Source: Hyphomicrobiales bacterium
Lineage (GTDB): Bacteria; Pseudomonadota; Alphaproteobacteria; Rhizobiales; Xanthobacteraceae
NCBI GenBank assembly: GCA_017305555.1
Contig: JAFKKM010000030.1
Span: 1-64,000, forward strand
Direction of reading: 5' to 3'
Length of the DNA stretch: 64,000 nt
The position numbers and the translations under genes are program-made. The notes under the pieces were generated by a model, which had not been told where the DNA came from, ran no database searches, and worked only from the letters and a program-made list of their open reading frames with translations. This document shows, piece by piece, positions 49,421 through 58,475 of the stretch. Each line of letters opens with the position of its first letter. Within the stretch, counting starts at the first letter, position 1.

Positions 49421-50323
49421 TCAGCCACGCGAAGCCGGGCGCTGCATCAGCAGGCTGCACCAGCCATCGACCTGCAAGCGCCGGATCAACCGCAAGCCGA
49501 CCGCGCGATAGCTCGCCACCACGCCGCGTGTATGCGCCGGCAGCAATCCCGACAGGATCACCAGCCCGCCCGGTGCGAGATGCCGCGCCATGGTCGGCGC
49601 CATCTGCTGCAGCGGATTGGCGAGGATGTTCGCGAGGATCAGGTCGAACGGCGCGCGCGCACGAAACGCCGGCGCGGCGAATCCGGTCGCGCAGATCGCC
49701 TCAACCAGTTGCCCGACAGTGTTGAGCGTTGCGTTGTCTTGCGCGACCAAGGCGGCTTGTGGATCGATATCGCTGGCCAGCACCGGCTTTCGCAATGCTT
49801 TCGCGGCGGCGATCGCCAATACGCCGGTGCCGGAGCCGAGGTCCAGCACACGCGACGGACGGCGGCGCTTCAGCACGTCGTCGAGCAGCAATAGGCAGCC
49901 GCGCGTGGTGCCGTGATGGCCGGTGCCGAACGCCAGCGCCGCCTCGATCTCGATGCCGAGCTTGTTGATCGCGATCCGCTCGCGGTCGTGCTGGCCATGC
50001 ACGACGAAGCGTCCGGCCGCGACCGGCACCAGCCCCTCGAGGCTGGCCTTCACCCAGTCCTTGGCCTCGACCGTCTGGAATGACAGTGCCGCAGCCGCGC
50101 CGTCGCCGCCGGCAAGACCGACCAGATTGCGAATCGCATCCTCATCCGGCGGCGAGGGAAAATGCAGCACCACCTCCCACACGCCGCTCGCGTTCTCGAA
50201 CGCGGCGACCGCGACCTCGCCGGGATCGAGGCTTTCTTCCAGCACGTCGACGATGCGCCGTGCTTGGCGTTCGTCGCCGACGGTGAAAGTGGCGCTGGTA
50301 CTTTGCGGGGTCATCGTGGTCAT
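49421..50323 (-). CDS. prmA: Ribosomal protein L11 methyltransferase PrmA
   Basis: This 300-residue enzyme has an N-terminal L11-binding domain (about residues 10-100). The catalytic domain has the lead motif IEAALAFGTGHHGTTRGCL, SAM motif VLDLGSGTGVLAIAA and post-motif DLILANILANPLQQMAP. It trimethylates lysines on L11. A second ATG lies three codons in. The upstream region holds a set of DnaA-box-like sites. Confidence 0.94.
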   Translation of the reverse strand: MTTMTPQSTSATFTVGDERQARRIVDVLEESLDPGEVAVAAFENASGVWEVVLHFPSPPDEDAIRNLVGLAGGDGAAAALSFQTVEAKDWVKASLEGLVPVAAGRFVVHGQHDRERIAINKLGIEIEAALAFGTGHHGTTRGCLLLLDDVLKRRRPSRVLDLGSGTGVLAIAAAKALRKPVLASDIDPQAALVAQDNATLNTVGQLVEAICATGFAAPAFRARAPFDLILANILANPLQQMAPTMARHLAPGGLVILSGLLPAHTRGVVASYRAVGLRLIRRLQVDGWCSLLMQRPASRG

Positions 50324-50363
50324 GGGAGGGACGGGGGCTCCTGCGGCGCCCCTTGTTCACATG

Positions 50364-50505
50364 CGATCCACAGATAATTCAAGGCTTTTCCACGCCTGGT
50401 ACAGGATTGGCGCAACATCGATACGGGACTTGAGGTCTCATTGCGTGGCTTGTTGAAGGACATTTATCCACGCGATATCCCCGGATTATCCACATTCCAT
50501 CCACA
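50364..50505 (+). promoter_or_regulatory. Cluster of four same-orientation DnaA-box-like sites upstream of prmA
   Basis: TTATCCACA at 50486-50494 is a perfect DnaA box, and TTATCCACG at 50464-50472 has one mismatch. CGATCCACA (50364-50372) and CCATCCACA (50497-50505) have two mismatches each. All four read in the same direction. Binding and function are unproven. Confidence 0.5.
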
Positions 50506-50541
50506 GGGATATCAACGAGGGGCCGATCCGGCCGGCCTCCC

Positions 50542-52149
50542 TCAGGCAAAAAACGCCTTGTGATCGCGCAGGATGGTGCGGGCGGCGTTGTGGCCGGGGG
50601 CGCCGGTGACGCCGCCGCCGGGATGGCTGCCTGAGCCGCAGTGATAGAGCCCCTTCAGTGGCCCCCGATAATCGGCGTGGCCCAGCATCGGCCGCGCCGA
50701 GAACAGTTGGTTCAGCGTCAGCGCGCCGTGGAAGATATCGCCGCCGAGCAGACCGAACTCGCGTTCGAGATCGAGGGGGGAGAGCACTTGGCGGCCGAGC
50801 ACGCTGGCGGCGAAGCCGGGGGCGTAGCTGTCCACCGTCGCGATCATCAGGTCGGCGACCTCGTCGCGGTGGTCGTCCCATGACGAGCCGTTCGGCAGTT
50901 GCGGCGCGACGTGCTGGCAGAACAGGCTGGCGACGTGTTGGCCGGGCGGGGCGAGCGAGTCGTCGAGCGTGGAGGGGATCAACATCTCCACCACCGGCGC
51001 AAGACTCCAGCCGTATTCGCGCGCGTCCTGCCAGGCGCGGTCCATGTAGCCGAGGCTCGGCGCCATAATGATGCCGGCGGTGAGGTGGTCGCCGTCACCC
51101 GGCAGCGCCGTGAATGACGGCAGCGATGAAAGCGCGACATTCATGCGGAAGGTGCCGGAGCCGTTGCGCCAGCGTGCGATGCGGGCGAGGAAATCACCCG
51201 GCAGCGCCTCCTTCGGCATCAGCTGTGTGTAGAGCAGTTTCGGATTGATGTTGGCGGCGACATAGCGCGCGCGGATGCGGCGGCCGTCGTCGAGCGCGAT
51301 ACCGGTCGCGCGGCCGTCCTCGACGATCACTTCGCGGACGCCGACGCCGGTTTCGATTTCGACGCCATGGCTGCGCGCGGCTGCCGCCATCGCCTGCGTG
51401 ATCGCGCCCATGCCGCCGATGGCATGGCCCCAGACGCCCTTCTTGCCGTTCACCTCGCCGAAAGCGTGATGCAGCATGACGTAAGCCGAGCCCGCCGCGT
51501 AGGGGCTCGCATAATTGCCGACGATGGCGTCGAAGCCGAACAGCGCCTTGACCAATTCGCCCTCGAAAATCTCGTCGAGCATTTCGCCGGCGGAGCGCGT
51601 GAACAGGTCGAGCAGCAGGCGCTGCTGTTCCATCGGCAGCGCGCGCAGCACGTTGGCGGTGCCGAGCGCATTCAGGCTTTCGCGGATTGCGGGCGCGCCG
51701 AAGCCTGCCACCAGATTCGGTGGCGCGCGCAGCACCAGTTGCCGCAGCACGTCGGCAATGGCCTCGAGCTCGCGCGTGAACGTGGTGTATCGTTCGACAT
51801 CGTTTGCGTTGAGGCGCGCGATCGACGCCGCCGTGCGGCCTTCGCCAGTGAGAAGATAGTCGCCCTCCAGCGTCGGGAGGAAATTCTGCGCGCGGCGCTC
51901 GACGATGCGCAGGCCGTGCTCGTGCAGCTTCAGGTCGGCGATGACGGTCGGATTGAGCAGACTGACGGTGTAGGCCGCGACCGAATTGCGGAAGCCAGGA
52001 TGAAACTCCTCGGTCACTGCCGCGCCGCCCACCACCTTGCGGCGCTCGACCACGCGCACGCGCAAGCCCGCCATCGCCAGATAGGCCGCGCAGGTGAGGC
52101 CGTTGTGGCCCGCGCCGATAATGACAACGTCGGTATCGAAGTCGGCCAT
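50542..52149 (-). CDS. COG1233 NAD(P)/FAD-dependent oxidoreductase (phytoene-desaturase-like, PYROXD2-type)
   Basis: This 535-residue flavoprotein has the dinucleotide-binding motif VVIIGAGHNGLTCAAYLA at residues 7-24 and ERRKVVGGAAVTEE after it. The C-terminal FAD contact region is GLYHCGSGSHPGGGVTGAPGHNAA. This is the large amine-oxidase/carotenoid-desaturase superfamily; the resemblance is to the PYROXD2 branch. No carotenoid genes are adjacent, so a carotenoid role is not supported. The start MADFDTDVV was chosen over an extension to 52299. Confidence 0.85.
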   Translation of the reverse strand: MADFDTDVVIIGAGHNGLTCAAYLAMAGLRVRVVERRKVVGGAAVTEEFHPGFRNSVAAYTVSLLNPTVIADLKLHEHGLRIVERRAQNFLPTLEGDYLLTGEGRTAASIARLNANDVERYTTFTRELEAIADVLRQLVLRAPPNLVAGFGAPAIRESLNALGTANVLRALPMEQQRLLLDLFTRSAGEMLDEIFEGELVKALFGFDAIVGNYASPYAAGSAYVMLHHAFGEVNGKKGVWGHAIGGMGAITQAMAAAARSHGVEIETGVGVREVIVEDGRATGIALDDGRRIRARYVAANINPKLLYTQLMPKEALPGDFLARIARWRNGSGTFRMNVALSSLPSFTALPGDGDHLTAGIIMAPSLGYMDRAWQDAREYGWSLAPVVEMLIPSTLDDSLAPPGQHVASLFCQHVAPQLPNGSSWDDHRDEVADLMIATVDSYAPGFAASVLGRQVLSPLDLEREFGLLGGDIFHGALTLNQLFSARPMLGHADYRGPLKGLYHCGSGSHPGGGVTGAPGHNAARTILRDHKAFFA

Positions 52150-52353
52150 GATGCCTTCGCGCATAAAGAGAAGTTGGGGGCAGTTTACCGGGTTCGCGGA
52201 ACCGATTGCAGCCTTTTGTCGCGGTGAGGGTTGAAAGGGCGTTTCCTGGAACGATACCGGTTTCCTCCGCATTGTTTGCGGCGGGGCCTTGTGCTTCAAT
52301 CCGGCGCCCTCGGCGCAAGGCCGCGAGAGTATCGGATCGAGGCTGAAGACCGC

Positions 52354-54639
52354 ATGACGCTTTCCGCGCCGCCCGCGAGCCGCGACACGCCGTCGCCATC
52401 ACGCCATCGCCTGATCCTGATCCTTTACACCGTCGCGATCTTCGTCAGCGCGCTATTGCTGTTTTCGGTGCAGCCGCTGTTCACCAAGATGGTGCTGCCG
52501 CGGCTCGGCGGCTCGCCGGCGGTGTGGTCGGTGGCGATGGTGTTTTTCCAGTCGCTGCTGCTCGGAGGGTATCTCTATGCGCACTTTCTGACGCAACTGC
52601 CCGGCCGCGCCGCTGCCTTCGCCATCCATCTGATGCTGCTGATCGCGGCATTGACGGCACTGCCGCTGGCGATCGCCAGCGGGTGGGGCGAACCGCCGTC
52701 GAGCGGCTACGCGGTCTGGCTGCTCGGCCTGTTCGCGGTGTCGATCGGTCTGCCGTTCTTCGCGCTCGCCGCCAATAACCCGCTGTTGCAGGCGTGGTTC
52801 GTCCGCACCGGCCATCCCGGCGGACGCGATCCTTATTTCCTTTATGCGTCGTCGAACATCGGCAGCTTCCTTGCGCTGCTGTCGTATCCGTTCCTGCTGG
52901 AACCGGCGCTCTCGCTGCGCGGCCAAAACCTGCTGTGGACCATGGGCTACGGCGTGCTCATCCTGCTGATCGCGGGCTGCGGCGCGTTGCTGCTGCGCTC
53001 GCCGCAGACGGTTGCGACAGAGTCGACGGTGGAAACAGGCGATAATCGGCCGCCGCCGACATGGCTCATCCGCTTGCGCTGGATTTTCCTGGCGGCGGTG
53101 CCGTCCGGCCTGCTGATCGCGGTGACGGCGCATATCTCCACCGACGTCGCCGCCGCACCGTTGTTATGGGTGCTGCCGCTCTCGCTTTATCTGCTGACAT
53201 GGGTGCTGGTGTTCCAGTCGCGCCCATTGCTGCCGCATACATGGATGTTGGCATTGCAGCCGCTCGCCATTGCCGGCGTCATCGTGTTGCTGGCGTTCGG
53301 CGGCGAACAGAATCTGCTGCTGACGCTCGGCGGGCATCAACTCTGCTTCTTTGTCATCGCCATGGCCTGCCACGGTGAACTGGCGCGCACGCGTCCGGCA
53401 CCGCGCTATCTCACCGGCTTCTATGTCGCGCTGTCGTTCGGCGGCATGGTCGGCGGTTTGTTCGCGGGGCTGATCGCGCCGTTCACGTTCTCATGGATTG
53501 CCGAATATCCCATCCTCATCGTGCTGGCGGCGTTGTGCCGTCCGCCGTTCCGTGAACGCTGGCCTAACCTGACACGCTGGTACTGGGTGTTGCTGGTATT
53601 GCTGGCGGTGGGATTGATCGCGCCCGCGTTTAGCGGCGGTGCGTGGTTCACGTGGCTCGAACAACAGCGTGTCTATGTCATCGGTGTGCTGGGCGGCCTC
53701 GCGGCACTGGTCGCGCTGCTGCCACGCGGCAATCGCTGGAAGGTCGCAGGCACAGTAGCGCTGGCGCTGCTGCTGTTGCGCGCCTATCCATCGGACGAGG
53801 GGCGGGTGACGACGGTGCGCAGCTTCTTCGGCGTCCACAAGATCGTGGTGACGCCCGGCGGGCACTATCACGTGCTGATGCACGGCACCACCATCCACGG
53901 CGCCGAGCGGATGCTGAACGACGACGGGACGCCGGTGACAGATCGCCCCGTGCCGATTTCTTATTACGACAAGGACGGCGGCATCGGTCAGGCCATCGCC
54001 GCGATCCGCGCGCGCAAGAGTGGATCGATCCGCGTCGCGGTCATCGGCCTCGGTGCCGGAACGCTGGCTTGCGCCTCAGTGCCCGGCGAGAACTGGACCT
54101 TCTTCGAGATCGATCAGACCATGATCGATACCGCGCGCGATCCGCGCTATTTCACGTTCATTGAGAAGTGCGCGCCGCAGATGAAGCCGGTGCTGGGCGA
54201 TGCGCGGCTCACCTTCGCGCGCGAACCGGATGGGCAATACGATCTCATTATCGTCGATGCCTATTCGTCCGATGCGATCCCGATCCATCTCGCCACGCAG
54301 GAGGCGATGGCGATCTACCGGTCGAAACTCGCGCCGCAGGGCGCGGTGGCGATGCACGTTTCCAACCGGCACCTCGAGCTCGCCAGCGTGGTGGCCGGCA
54401 TCGCCAATGCCAACGGGCTGACGAGCTGGCACTTCAATGAGGATTCCGGCCGCGATGATACTTACGTGTTTACCACCGACGTGGTGATCTCCGCGCGCGC
54501 TGACGCCGACATCGGTAGCCTCGCGTCGAACGAGAAGTGGGTGAAGACCGTACCGCCCGCCGATCAGCAGGTCTGGACCGACGACTATTCGAACATCCTC
54601 GGCGCGGTATGGCGACGCCTGCGCGATGGGGATAATTGA
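52354..54639 (+). CDS. Fused membrane/spermidine-synthase-like protein
   Basis: This 761-residue protein has about 12-14 membrane helices in residues 20-500 (VAIFVSALLLFSVQPLFTKMVLPRLGGSPAVWSVAMVFF is a hallmark start). A C-terminal spermidine-synthase-type Rossmann fold (about 510-745) carries IRVAVIGLGAGTLACAS, WTFFEIDQTMID and YDLIIVDAYSSDAIPIHL. Proteins of this type are widespread, but whether they make polyamines is unclear. The TTG-initiated extension at 52231 is rejected. It is divergent from the COG1233 gene. Confidence 0.88.
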   Translation: MTLSAPPASRDTPSPSRHRLILILYTVAIFVSALLLFSVQPLFTKMVLPRLGGSPAVWSVAMVFFQSLLLGGYLYAHFLTQLPGRAAAFAIHLMLLIAALTALPLAIASGWGEPPSSGYAVWLLGLFAVSIGLPFFALAANNPLLQAWFVRTGHPGGRDPYFLYASSNIGSFLALLSYPFLLEPALSLRGQNLLWTMGYGVLILLIAGCGALLLRSPQTVATESTVETGDNRPPPTWLIRLRWIFLAAVPSGLLIAVTAHISTDVAAAPLLWVLPLSLYLLTWVLVFQSRPLLPHTWMLALQPLAIAGVIVLLAFGGEQNLLLTLGGHQLCFFVIAMACHGELARTRPAPRYLTGFYVALSFGGMVGGLFAGLIAPFTFSWIAEYPILIVLAALCRPPFRERWPNLTRWYWVLLVLLAVGLIAPAFSGGAWFTWLEQQRVYVIGVLGGLAALVALLPRGNRWKVAGTVALALLLLRAYPSDEGRVTTVRSFFGVHKIVVTPGGHYHVLMHGTTIHGAERMLNDDGTPVTDRPVPISYYDKDGGIGQAIAAIRARKSGSIRVAVIGLGAGTLACASVPGENWTFFEIDQTMIDTARDPRYFTFIEKCAPQMKPVLGDARLTFAREPDGQYDLIIVDAYSSDAIPIHLATQEAMAIYRSKLAPQGAVAMHVSNRHLELASVVAGIANANGLTSWHFNEDSGRDDTYVFTTDVVISARADADIGSLASNEKWVKTVPPADQQVWTDDYSNILGAVWRRLRDGDN

Positions 54640-54684
54640 GGGCAGTGCGTTGGAGCGCGAATGCCGCGTATTCAGTTGTTCTTT

Positions 54685-54774
54685 CGTCATGGCCGGGCTT
54701 GTCCCGGCCATCCACGTCTTTCCCGTTGCGTGCCTGCTAAGACGTGGGTGGCCGGAATAAATCCGGCCATGACG
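54685..54774. repeat. Palindromic intergenic repeat, type B copy 2
   Basis: CGTCATGGCCGGGCTTGTCCCGGCCATCCACGTC pairs with GACGTGGGTGGCCGGAATAAATCCGGCCATGACG. It lies between convergent genes. Confidence 0.85.
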
Positions 54775-54849
54775 AACTGAGAACGCTATGCTCGATTCTT
54801 AAGTCAACAGTGATGGGGCGCTGACCGCGCTCACTCACTACGACACACC

Positions 54850-55683
54850 TCAATCCGCGTCGGAGAACAAACCGCGCGGACGCAGGTAGGGGCGGGGGGC
54901 GTAGTAGCCGCCCTGTTGCCCGGCATAGTAGCCCTGCGGGTCGTCATAGCCGCGCGGCGCGGCGTATTGCTGGCCGTACTGGTTGCCGTAGGCTTGTCCC
55001 TGATAGACGCGGCGATAGGGGCGCGGCGACGGATAGCGTTGATCGCTGTTGCTGCCGTCGGCGGGGTAGATGTAGCCGTCGTCGTCGCGCGCGACCTGCT
55101 GCTGGGGCTGCGCCGGGCGCTGCACGCGGCGCGCCTGCGGCGACAGGTCGATCGGGTTGCCGGCGGCGTCGTAGCCGGTCTCGATATCTCCCGGAGCGGG
55201 ACCGCGGCGGGCGACTTCGGTCTTCGACTTGCCCTTGCGGGCCAGCGCAACGCGCGAGGAGCCGGTCAGCGTCACCGTGGTGGTGAGCAGGCCGTCGCGC
55301 TTGACCAGATCGTAAAGCGTTGTGGCGTTGGCGCGCGAAATGCGGACACAGCCGTGCGACACCGGCGTGCCAAGGCTCTTTTCCGAAAACGTGCCGTGGA
55401 TCGCGTGCCCCTGTTTGGTGAAGAAAATCGAGTGCGGCATCGGCGCATCGTCGAATTCCTTGGAGAAGTGGTCCTCCTCCATGCGGAAGGTCTGGAATTT
55501 TCCGTCGGGCGTTTCATGCGACGGATTGCCGGTCGACACGGGCCATTGATAGCGCTGCACGCCATCGACCGAGACCGTCATGATCTGGTTGTCCTTGTCG
55601 ACGGTGATGGCGACTTTGGCCAGGGCGGCGGTAGGGGTGGCGGCGAGCATCAGCGCGGCAACCGGAATGAGCAACGAACGCAT
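54850..55683 (-). CDS. L,D-transpeptidase (YkuD family) with Tyr/Gln/Gly-rich tail
   Basis: This 277-residue exported protein has a signal peptide at residues 1-22 and a YkuD domain (about 23-150). The catalytic motif HG at 96-97 and S109-H-G-C112-V-R place C112 as the nucleophile. The second half (about 165-277) is low-complexity, rich in Tyr, Gln, Pro and Gly (YGNQYGQQYAAPRGYDDPQG). The enzyme forms 3-3 cross-links or attaches proteins to peptidoglycan. The chosen start MRSLLIPVAALML begins the signal peptide; the upstream frame to 55728 is not used. Confidence 0.92.
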   Translation of the reverse strand: MRSLLIPVAALMLAATPTAALAKVAITVDKDNQIMTVSVDGVQRYQWPVSTGNPSHETPDGKFQTFRMEEDHFSKEFDDAPMPHSIFFTKQGHAIHGTFSEKSLGTPVSHGCVRISRANATTLYDLVKRDGLLTTTVTLTGSSRVALARKGKSKTEVARRGPAPGDIETGYDAAGNPIDLSPQARRVQRPAQPQQQVARDDDGYIYPADGSNSDQRYPSPRPYRRVYQGQAYGNQYGQQYAAPRGYDDPQGYYAGQQGGYYAPRPYLRPRGLFSDAD

Positions 55684-56024
55684 GTCTTTCCTGGCCTCCA
55701 AATCCGATCCCAGGCTTTCGCCAGACATCGAAGGTCACTTGTCCGTCCCCGCCGTTTATATGCCTATGATCGCGCGGCGGCACCAGTCCCATAGCGCATC
55801 AATCTTAATGGCGCGGTGACACGCCTTGGTGAGATTTATCGATGGCGGAAGCATGGCCGCCGGACACGTGGGGCGCCGGACCGCCATGGTAGCCGGCAAC
55901 CAGTTTGACGCGACGGTGGCAACCAATCGCGATCTCGTGCGTTGTCGTAAGCAATCCGCAGCAGTTTGCCGGCGCCGCCTTGGCTGCCGGCGTCTTTTGA
56001 TTGGTTAACCCGCGAGGAGCCCCG
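55684..56024. other. Divergent intergenic region without recognisable genes
   Basis: These 341 bases separate the L,D-transpeptidase gene from a small exported-protein gene. They must contain both promoters. I see no repeat, RNA or reading frame I would support. Confidence 0.4.
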
Positions 56025-56378
56025 ATGAGAATCCAAGCCATGAAAACGCAGGCCGTTGCTTTGCCGTCCCGTCCGTCGTTGCGCCTTCATTTGGCCATGG
56101 CGGCCTTGGCCGCGGCCTTGTTCGCCGCCCCCAATCTGGCTCATGCGCAAGGTGTGATCGGCGGAATGGAGCGGGGCGCGCATCAGGGGTCGCGCGAGGG
56201 TAATCGGGCCGCCGGTCCGATCGGCGGCGCGGTGGGCGGTGCCATCGGCGCCGGCGTTGGCGGTGTGGTCGGCGGCGTCAAGGGCGTGCTCGGCATTCCC
56301 GATCGTGGCCCCTATCGCGGCAAGCGCTGCCGTGGCTATTACGACAGGCACCACCACTTCCATTGCTATCGCCGTTAA
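56025..56378 (+). CDS. Small exported glycine-zipper protein (function unknown)
   Basis: This 117-residue protein has a signal peptide (about residues 1-41, ending LAHA). A glycine-rich segment follows (GPIGGAVGGAIGAGVGGVVGGVKG) that could form a glycine-zipper membrane helix. The C-terminus is His/Tyr/Arg-rich with two cysteines (RCRGYYDRHHHFHCYRR). An AGGAG site precedes the ATG by 7 bases. It resembles in style the two small exported proteins near 4 kb but shares no clear motif beyond the basic aromatic, cysteine-containing end. Confidence 0.72.
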   Translation: MRIQAMKTQAVALPSRPSLRLHLAMAALAAALFAAPNLAHAQGVIGGMERGAHQGSREGNRAAGPIGGAVGGAIGAGVGGVVGGVKGVLGIPDRGPYRGKRCRGYYDRHHHFHCYRR

Positions 56379-56398
56379 TTCGATAGGCAGCAATGAAA

Positions 56399-56421
56399 AG
56401 GCCCGGAGTATCTCCGGGCCT
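56399..56421. terminator. Intrinsic terminator between convergent genes
   Basis: AGGCCCGGAG-TAT-CTCCGGGCCT is followed by GTTTCG on the + strand and by TTTT on the - strand. It serves the small exported gene and the ABC permease gene. Confidence 0.85.
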
Positions 56422-56446
56422 GTTTCGTTGACGCGGCGTCGTTCGA

Positions 56447-57208
56447 TTAGTTTCGCAGCCGATAGCCGGTCTTGAAGATCCACCAGATGGTGACGAGGCA
56501 GATCGCGAGGAAGGCCAGCGTGAGGCCGACGCTGACGCCGAGGCTGACGTCGGCGATCTCGTAGAAGCTCCAGCGGAAACCGCTGATGAGATAGACCACC
56601 GGATTGAACAGCGTGAGGGTGCGCCAGCCCGACGGCAGCATGTTCACTGAATAGAAGCTGCCGCCGAGGAAGGTCAGCGGCGTTACCACCAGCAGCGGGA
56701 TCGCTTGCAGCTTCTCGAAGTTGTCGGCCCAGATCCCGATGATGAAGCCGAGCAGGCTGAAGGTGACGGCGGTGAGCACCAGAAACGCCAGCATCCAGAA
56801 CGGATGATGGATATGCAGCGGTACGAACAGGCCGGCGGTGCCGAGAATGATCAGGCCGAGCAGGATCGATTTGGTGGCGGCCGCGCCGACATAGCCGATG
56901 ACGATCTCGAAATACGACACCGGAGCCGACAGGATTTCATAGATGGTACCGACGAATTTCGGGAAATAGATTCCGAACGAGGCGTTGGAGATGCTTTGCG
57001 TCAGCACCGAGAGCATCACCAGTCCCGGCACGATGAAGGTGCCGTAGCTGACGCCCTGGATTTCGCTGATGCGCGAGCCGATGGCGGCGCCGAACACCAC
57101 GAAATACAGCGAGGTCGAGATCACCGGCGAGACGATGCTTTGCAGCAGCGTGCGCCAGGTGCGGGCCATTTCGAACAGATAGATGGCGCGGATCGCGGTC
57201 AGGTTCAT
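56447..57208 (-). CDS. ABC-2 type exporter permease (YadH-like)
   Basis: This 253-residue membrane protein has six helices of the ABC-2 fold. Segments are [64 protein letters not shown] and [14 protein letters not shown]. It pairs with the ATPase gene at 57205 through a 4-base overlap. Substrates of YadGH-type exporters are not established. An apparent longer frame running through the ATPase gene is an overprint and not a fusion. Confidence 0.93.
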   Translation of the reverse strand: MNLTAIRAIYLFEMARTWRTLLQSIVSPVISTSLYFVVFGAAIGSRISEIQGVSYGTFIVPGLVMLSVLTQSISNASFGIYFPKFVGTIYEILSAPVSYFEIVIGYVGAAATKSILLGLIILGTAGLFVPLHIHHPFWMLAFLVLTAVTFSLLGFIIGIWADNFEKLQAIPLLVVTPLTFLGGSFYSVNMLPSGWRTLTLFNPVVYLISGFRWSFYEIADVSLGVSVGLTLAFLAICLVTIWWIFKTGYRLRN

Positions 57209-58131
57209 GCGCTTCGCCTCACCAGACTGACGAAGATATCTTCGAGCGAATTTTGTGTGGTGCTGAGATCCTTGAAGCGGATGCCTGCATTGCTCAAATC
57301 GCCGAGCAACGCGGTGATGCCGGTGCGCTCGCCCTGCGTGTCGTAGTTGTAGGTGAGGCGCATTCCGTCGTCGTCGAGGATCAGCCGATAGGGCTCCAGC
57401 GTTGCGGGGAGGGCGGCGAGGCGCTCCTGCAATTGCAGCGTCAGTTGCTTGCGGCCGAGCTGCCGCATCAATGTCGCTTTCTCCTCGATCAGGATGATCT
57501 CGCCCTTGTTGATGACGCCGATGCGGTCGGCCATCTGCTCGGCTTCCTCGATGTAGTGCGTCGTCAGGATGACGGTAACGCCGGCGTCGCGGAGCCTGCC
57601 GATCACTTCCCACATGCCCTTGCGCAGTTCGACATCGACGCCGGCGGTGGGTTCGTCGAGGAACAGGATCTGCGGTTCGTGCGACAGCGCCTTGGCGATC
57701 ATCACGCGGCGCTTCATGCCGCCGGACAGTTCGATGATGCGACTGTCCTTCTTGTCCCACAGCGAGAGGTCTTTCAGAACTTTCTCGATATGGGCCGGGT
57801 TCTTCGGCTTGCCGAACAGGCCGCGGCTGAAACTGACGGTGGCCCACACCGTCTCGAACGCATCGGTGTGCAATTCCTGCGGCACCAACCCGATCAGCGA
57901 TCGCGCGGCGCGATAGTCGGTGTTGATGTCGTGGCCACCCACCGACACCTTGCCGGTGCTGAGATTGGCGATGCCGCAGATGATGCTGATCAGCGTGGTC
58001 TTGCCGGCGCCGTTCGGCCCGAGCAGCGCGAAGATCTCGCCGCGCCGGATGTCGAGGCTGACGTCCTTCAGCGCCGTGAAGCCGGAGCCATAGGTTTTCG
58101 AAAGATGTGTGACGGAAATGATGGAGGACAT
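57205..58131 (-). CDS. ABC-2 type exporter ATPase (YadG-like)
   Basis: This 308-residue protein has Walker [15 protein letters not shown], the Q-loop region [10 protein letters not shown], signature [14 protein letters not shown], Walker [14 protein letters not shown] and the switch histidine in [15 protein letters not shown]-terminal extension of about 80 residues follows, typical of ABC-2 drug/polysaccharide ATPases. The start is set at [17 protein letters not shown]; sixteen upstream residues are possible. It forms an operon with the permease gene. Confidence 0.93.
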   Translation of the reverse strand: MSSIISVTHLSKTYGSGFTALKDVSLDIRRGEIFALLGPNGAGKTTLISIICGIANLSTGKVSVGGHDINTDYRAARSLIGLVPQELHTDAFETVWATVSFSRGLFGKPKNPAHIEKVLKDLSLWDKKDSRIIELSGGMKRRVMIAKALSHEPQILFLDEPTAGVDVELRKGMWEVIGRLRDAGVTVILTTHYIEEAEQMADRIGVINKGEIILIEEKATLMRQLGRKQLTLQLQERLAALPATLEPYRLILDDDGMRLTYNYDTQGERTGITALLGDLSNAGIRFKDLSTTQNSLEDIFVSLVRRSA

Positions 58132-58277
58132 GCGCGAACGGCGGATGGAGGGAACGGAAACGGCGAACGGCTCCCTCACATAGGGAGGCGATCACGGTTC
58201 CGCAATCGGTTGGAGCGAAATGAATCAAGATTGACTTGAGGGCCGTTATGGAACGGGCGCCGTCACAACATTCTCAG

Positions 58278-58399
58278 CGTCGTCCCCGCGCAGGCGGGGA
58301 CCCAGAACCCCTGGCATTCGTTGTCATAAAATAAACTTGCCGCTGGTGATGGAGCCGAACCGCTGCGGCGTATGGGTCCCCGCCTGCGCGGGGACGACG
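58278..58399. repeat. Palindromic repeat, type C copy 2
   Basis: CGTCGTCCCCGCGCAGGCGGGGACCC and GGGTCCCCGCCTGCGCGGGGACGACG are identical in the arms to the copy at 46875. It fills much of the 344-base gap between the ATPase gene and uvrD; no gene is seen in that gap. Confidence 0.88.
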
Positions 58400-58475
58400 C
58401 TTGTCGTGTTGCGAGTCCGGCTACAAGCAATTTCCCGAGCAGACTCTCAGGATGATGCCGCCGCGTCAGTTCGGC

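Noticed and set aside
56447..58228. An apparent 593-residue fusion protein ahead of the ABC permease
   Set aside because: Its first ~340 residues are an off-frame reading of the ATPase gene. The permease starts at 57208 with an ATGA overlap.
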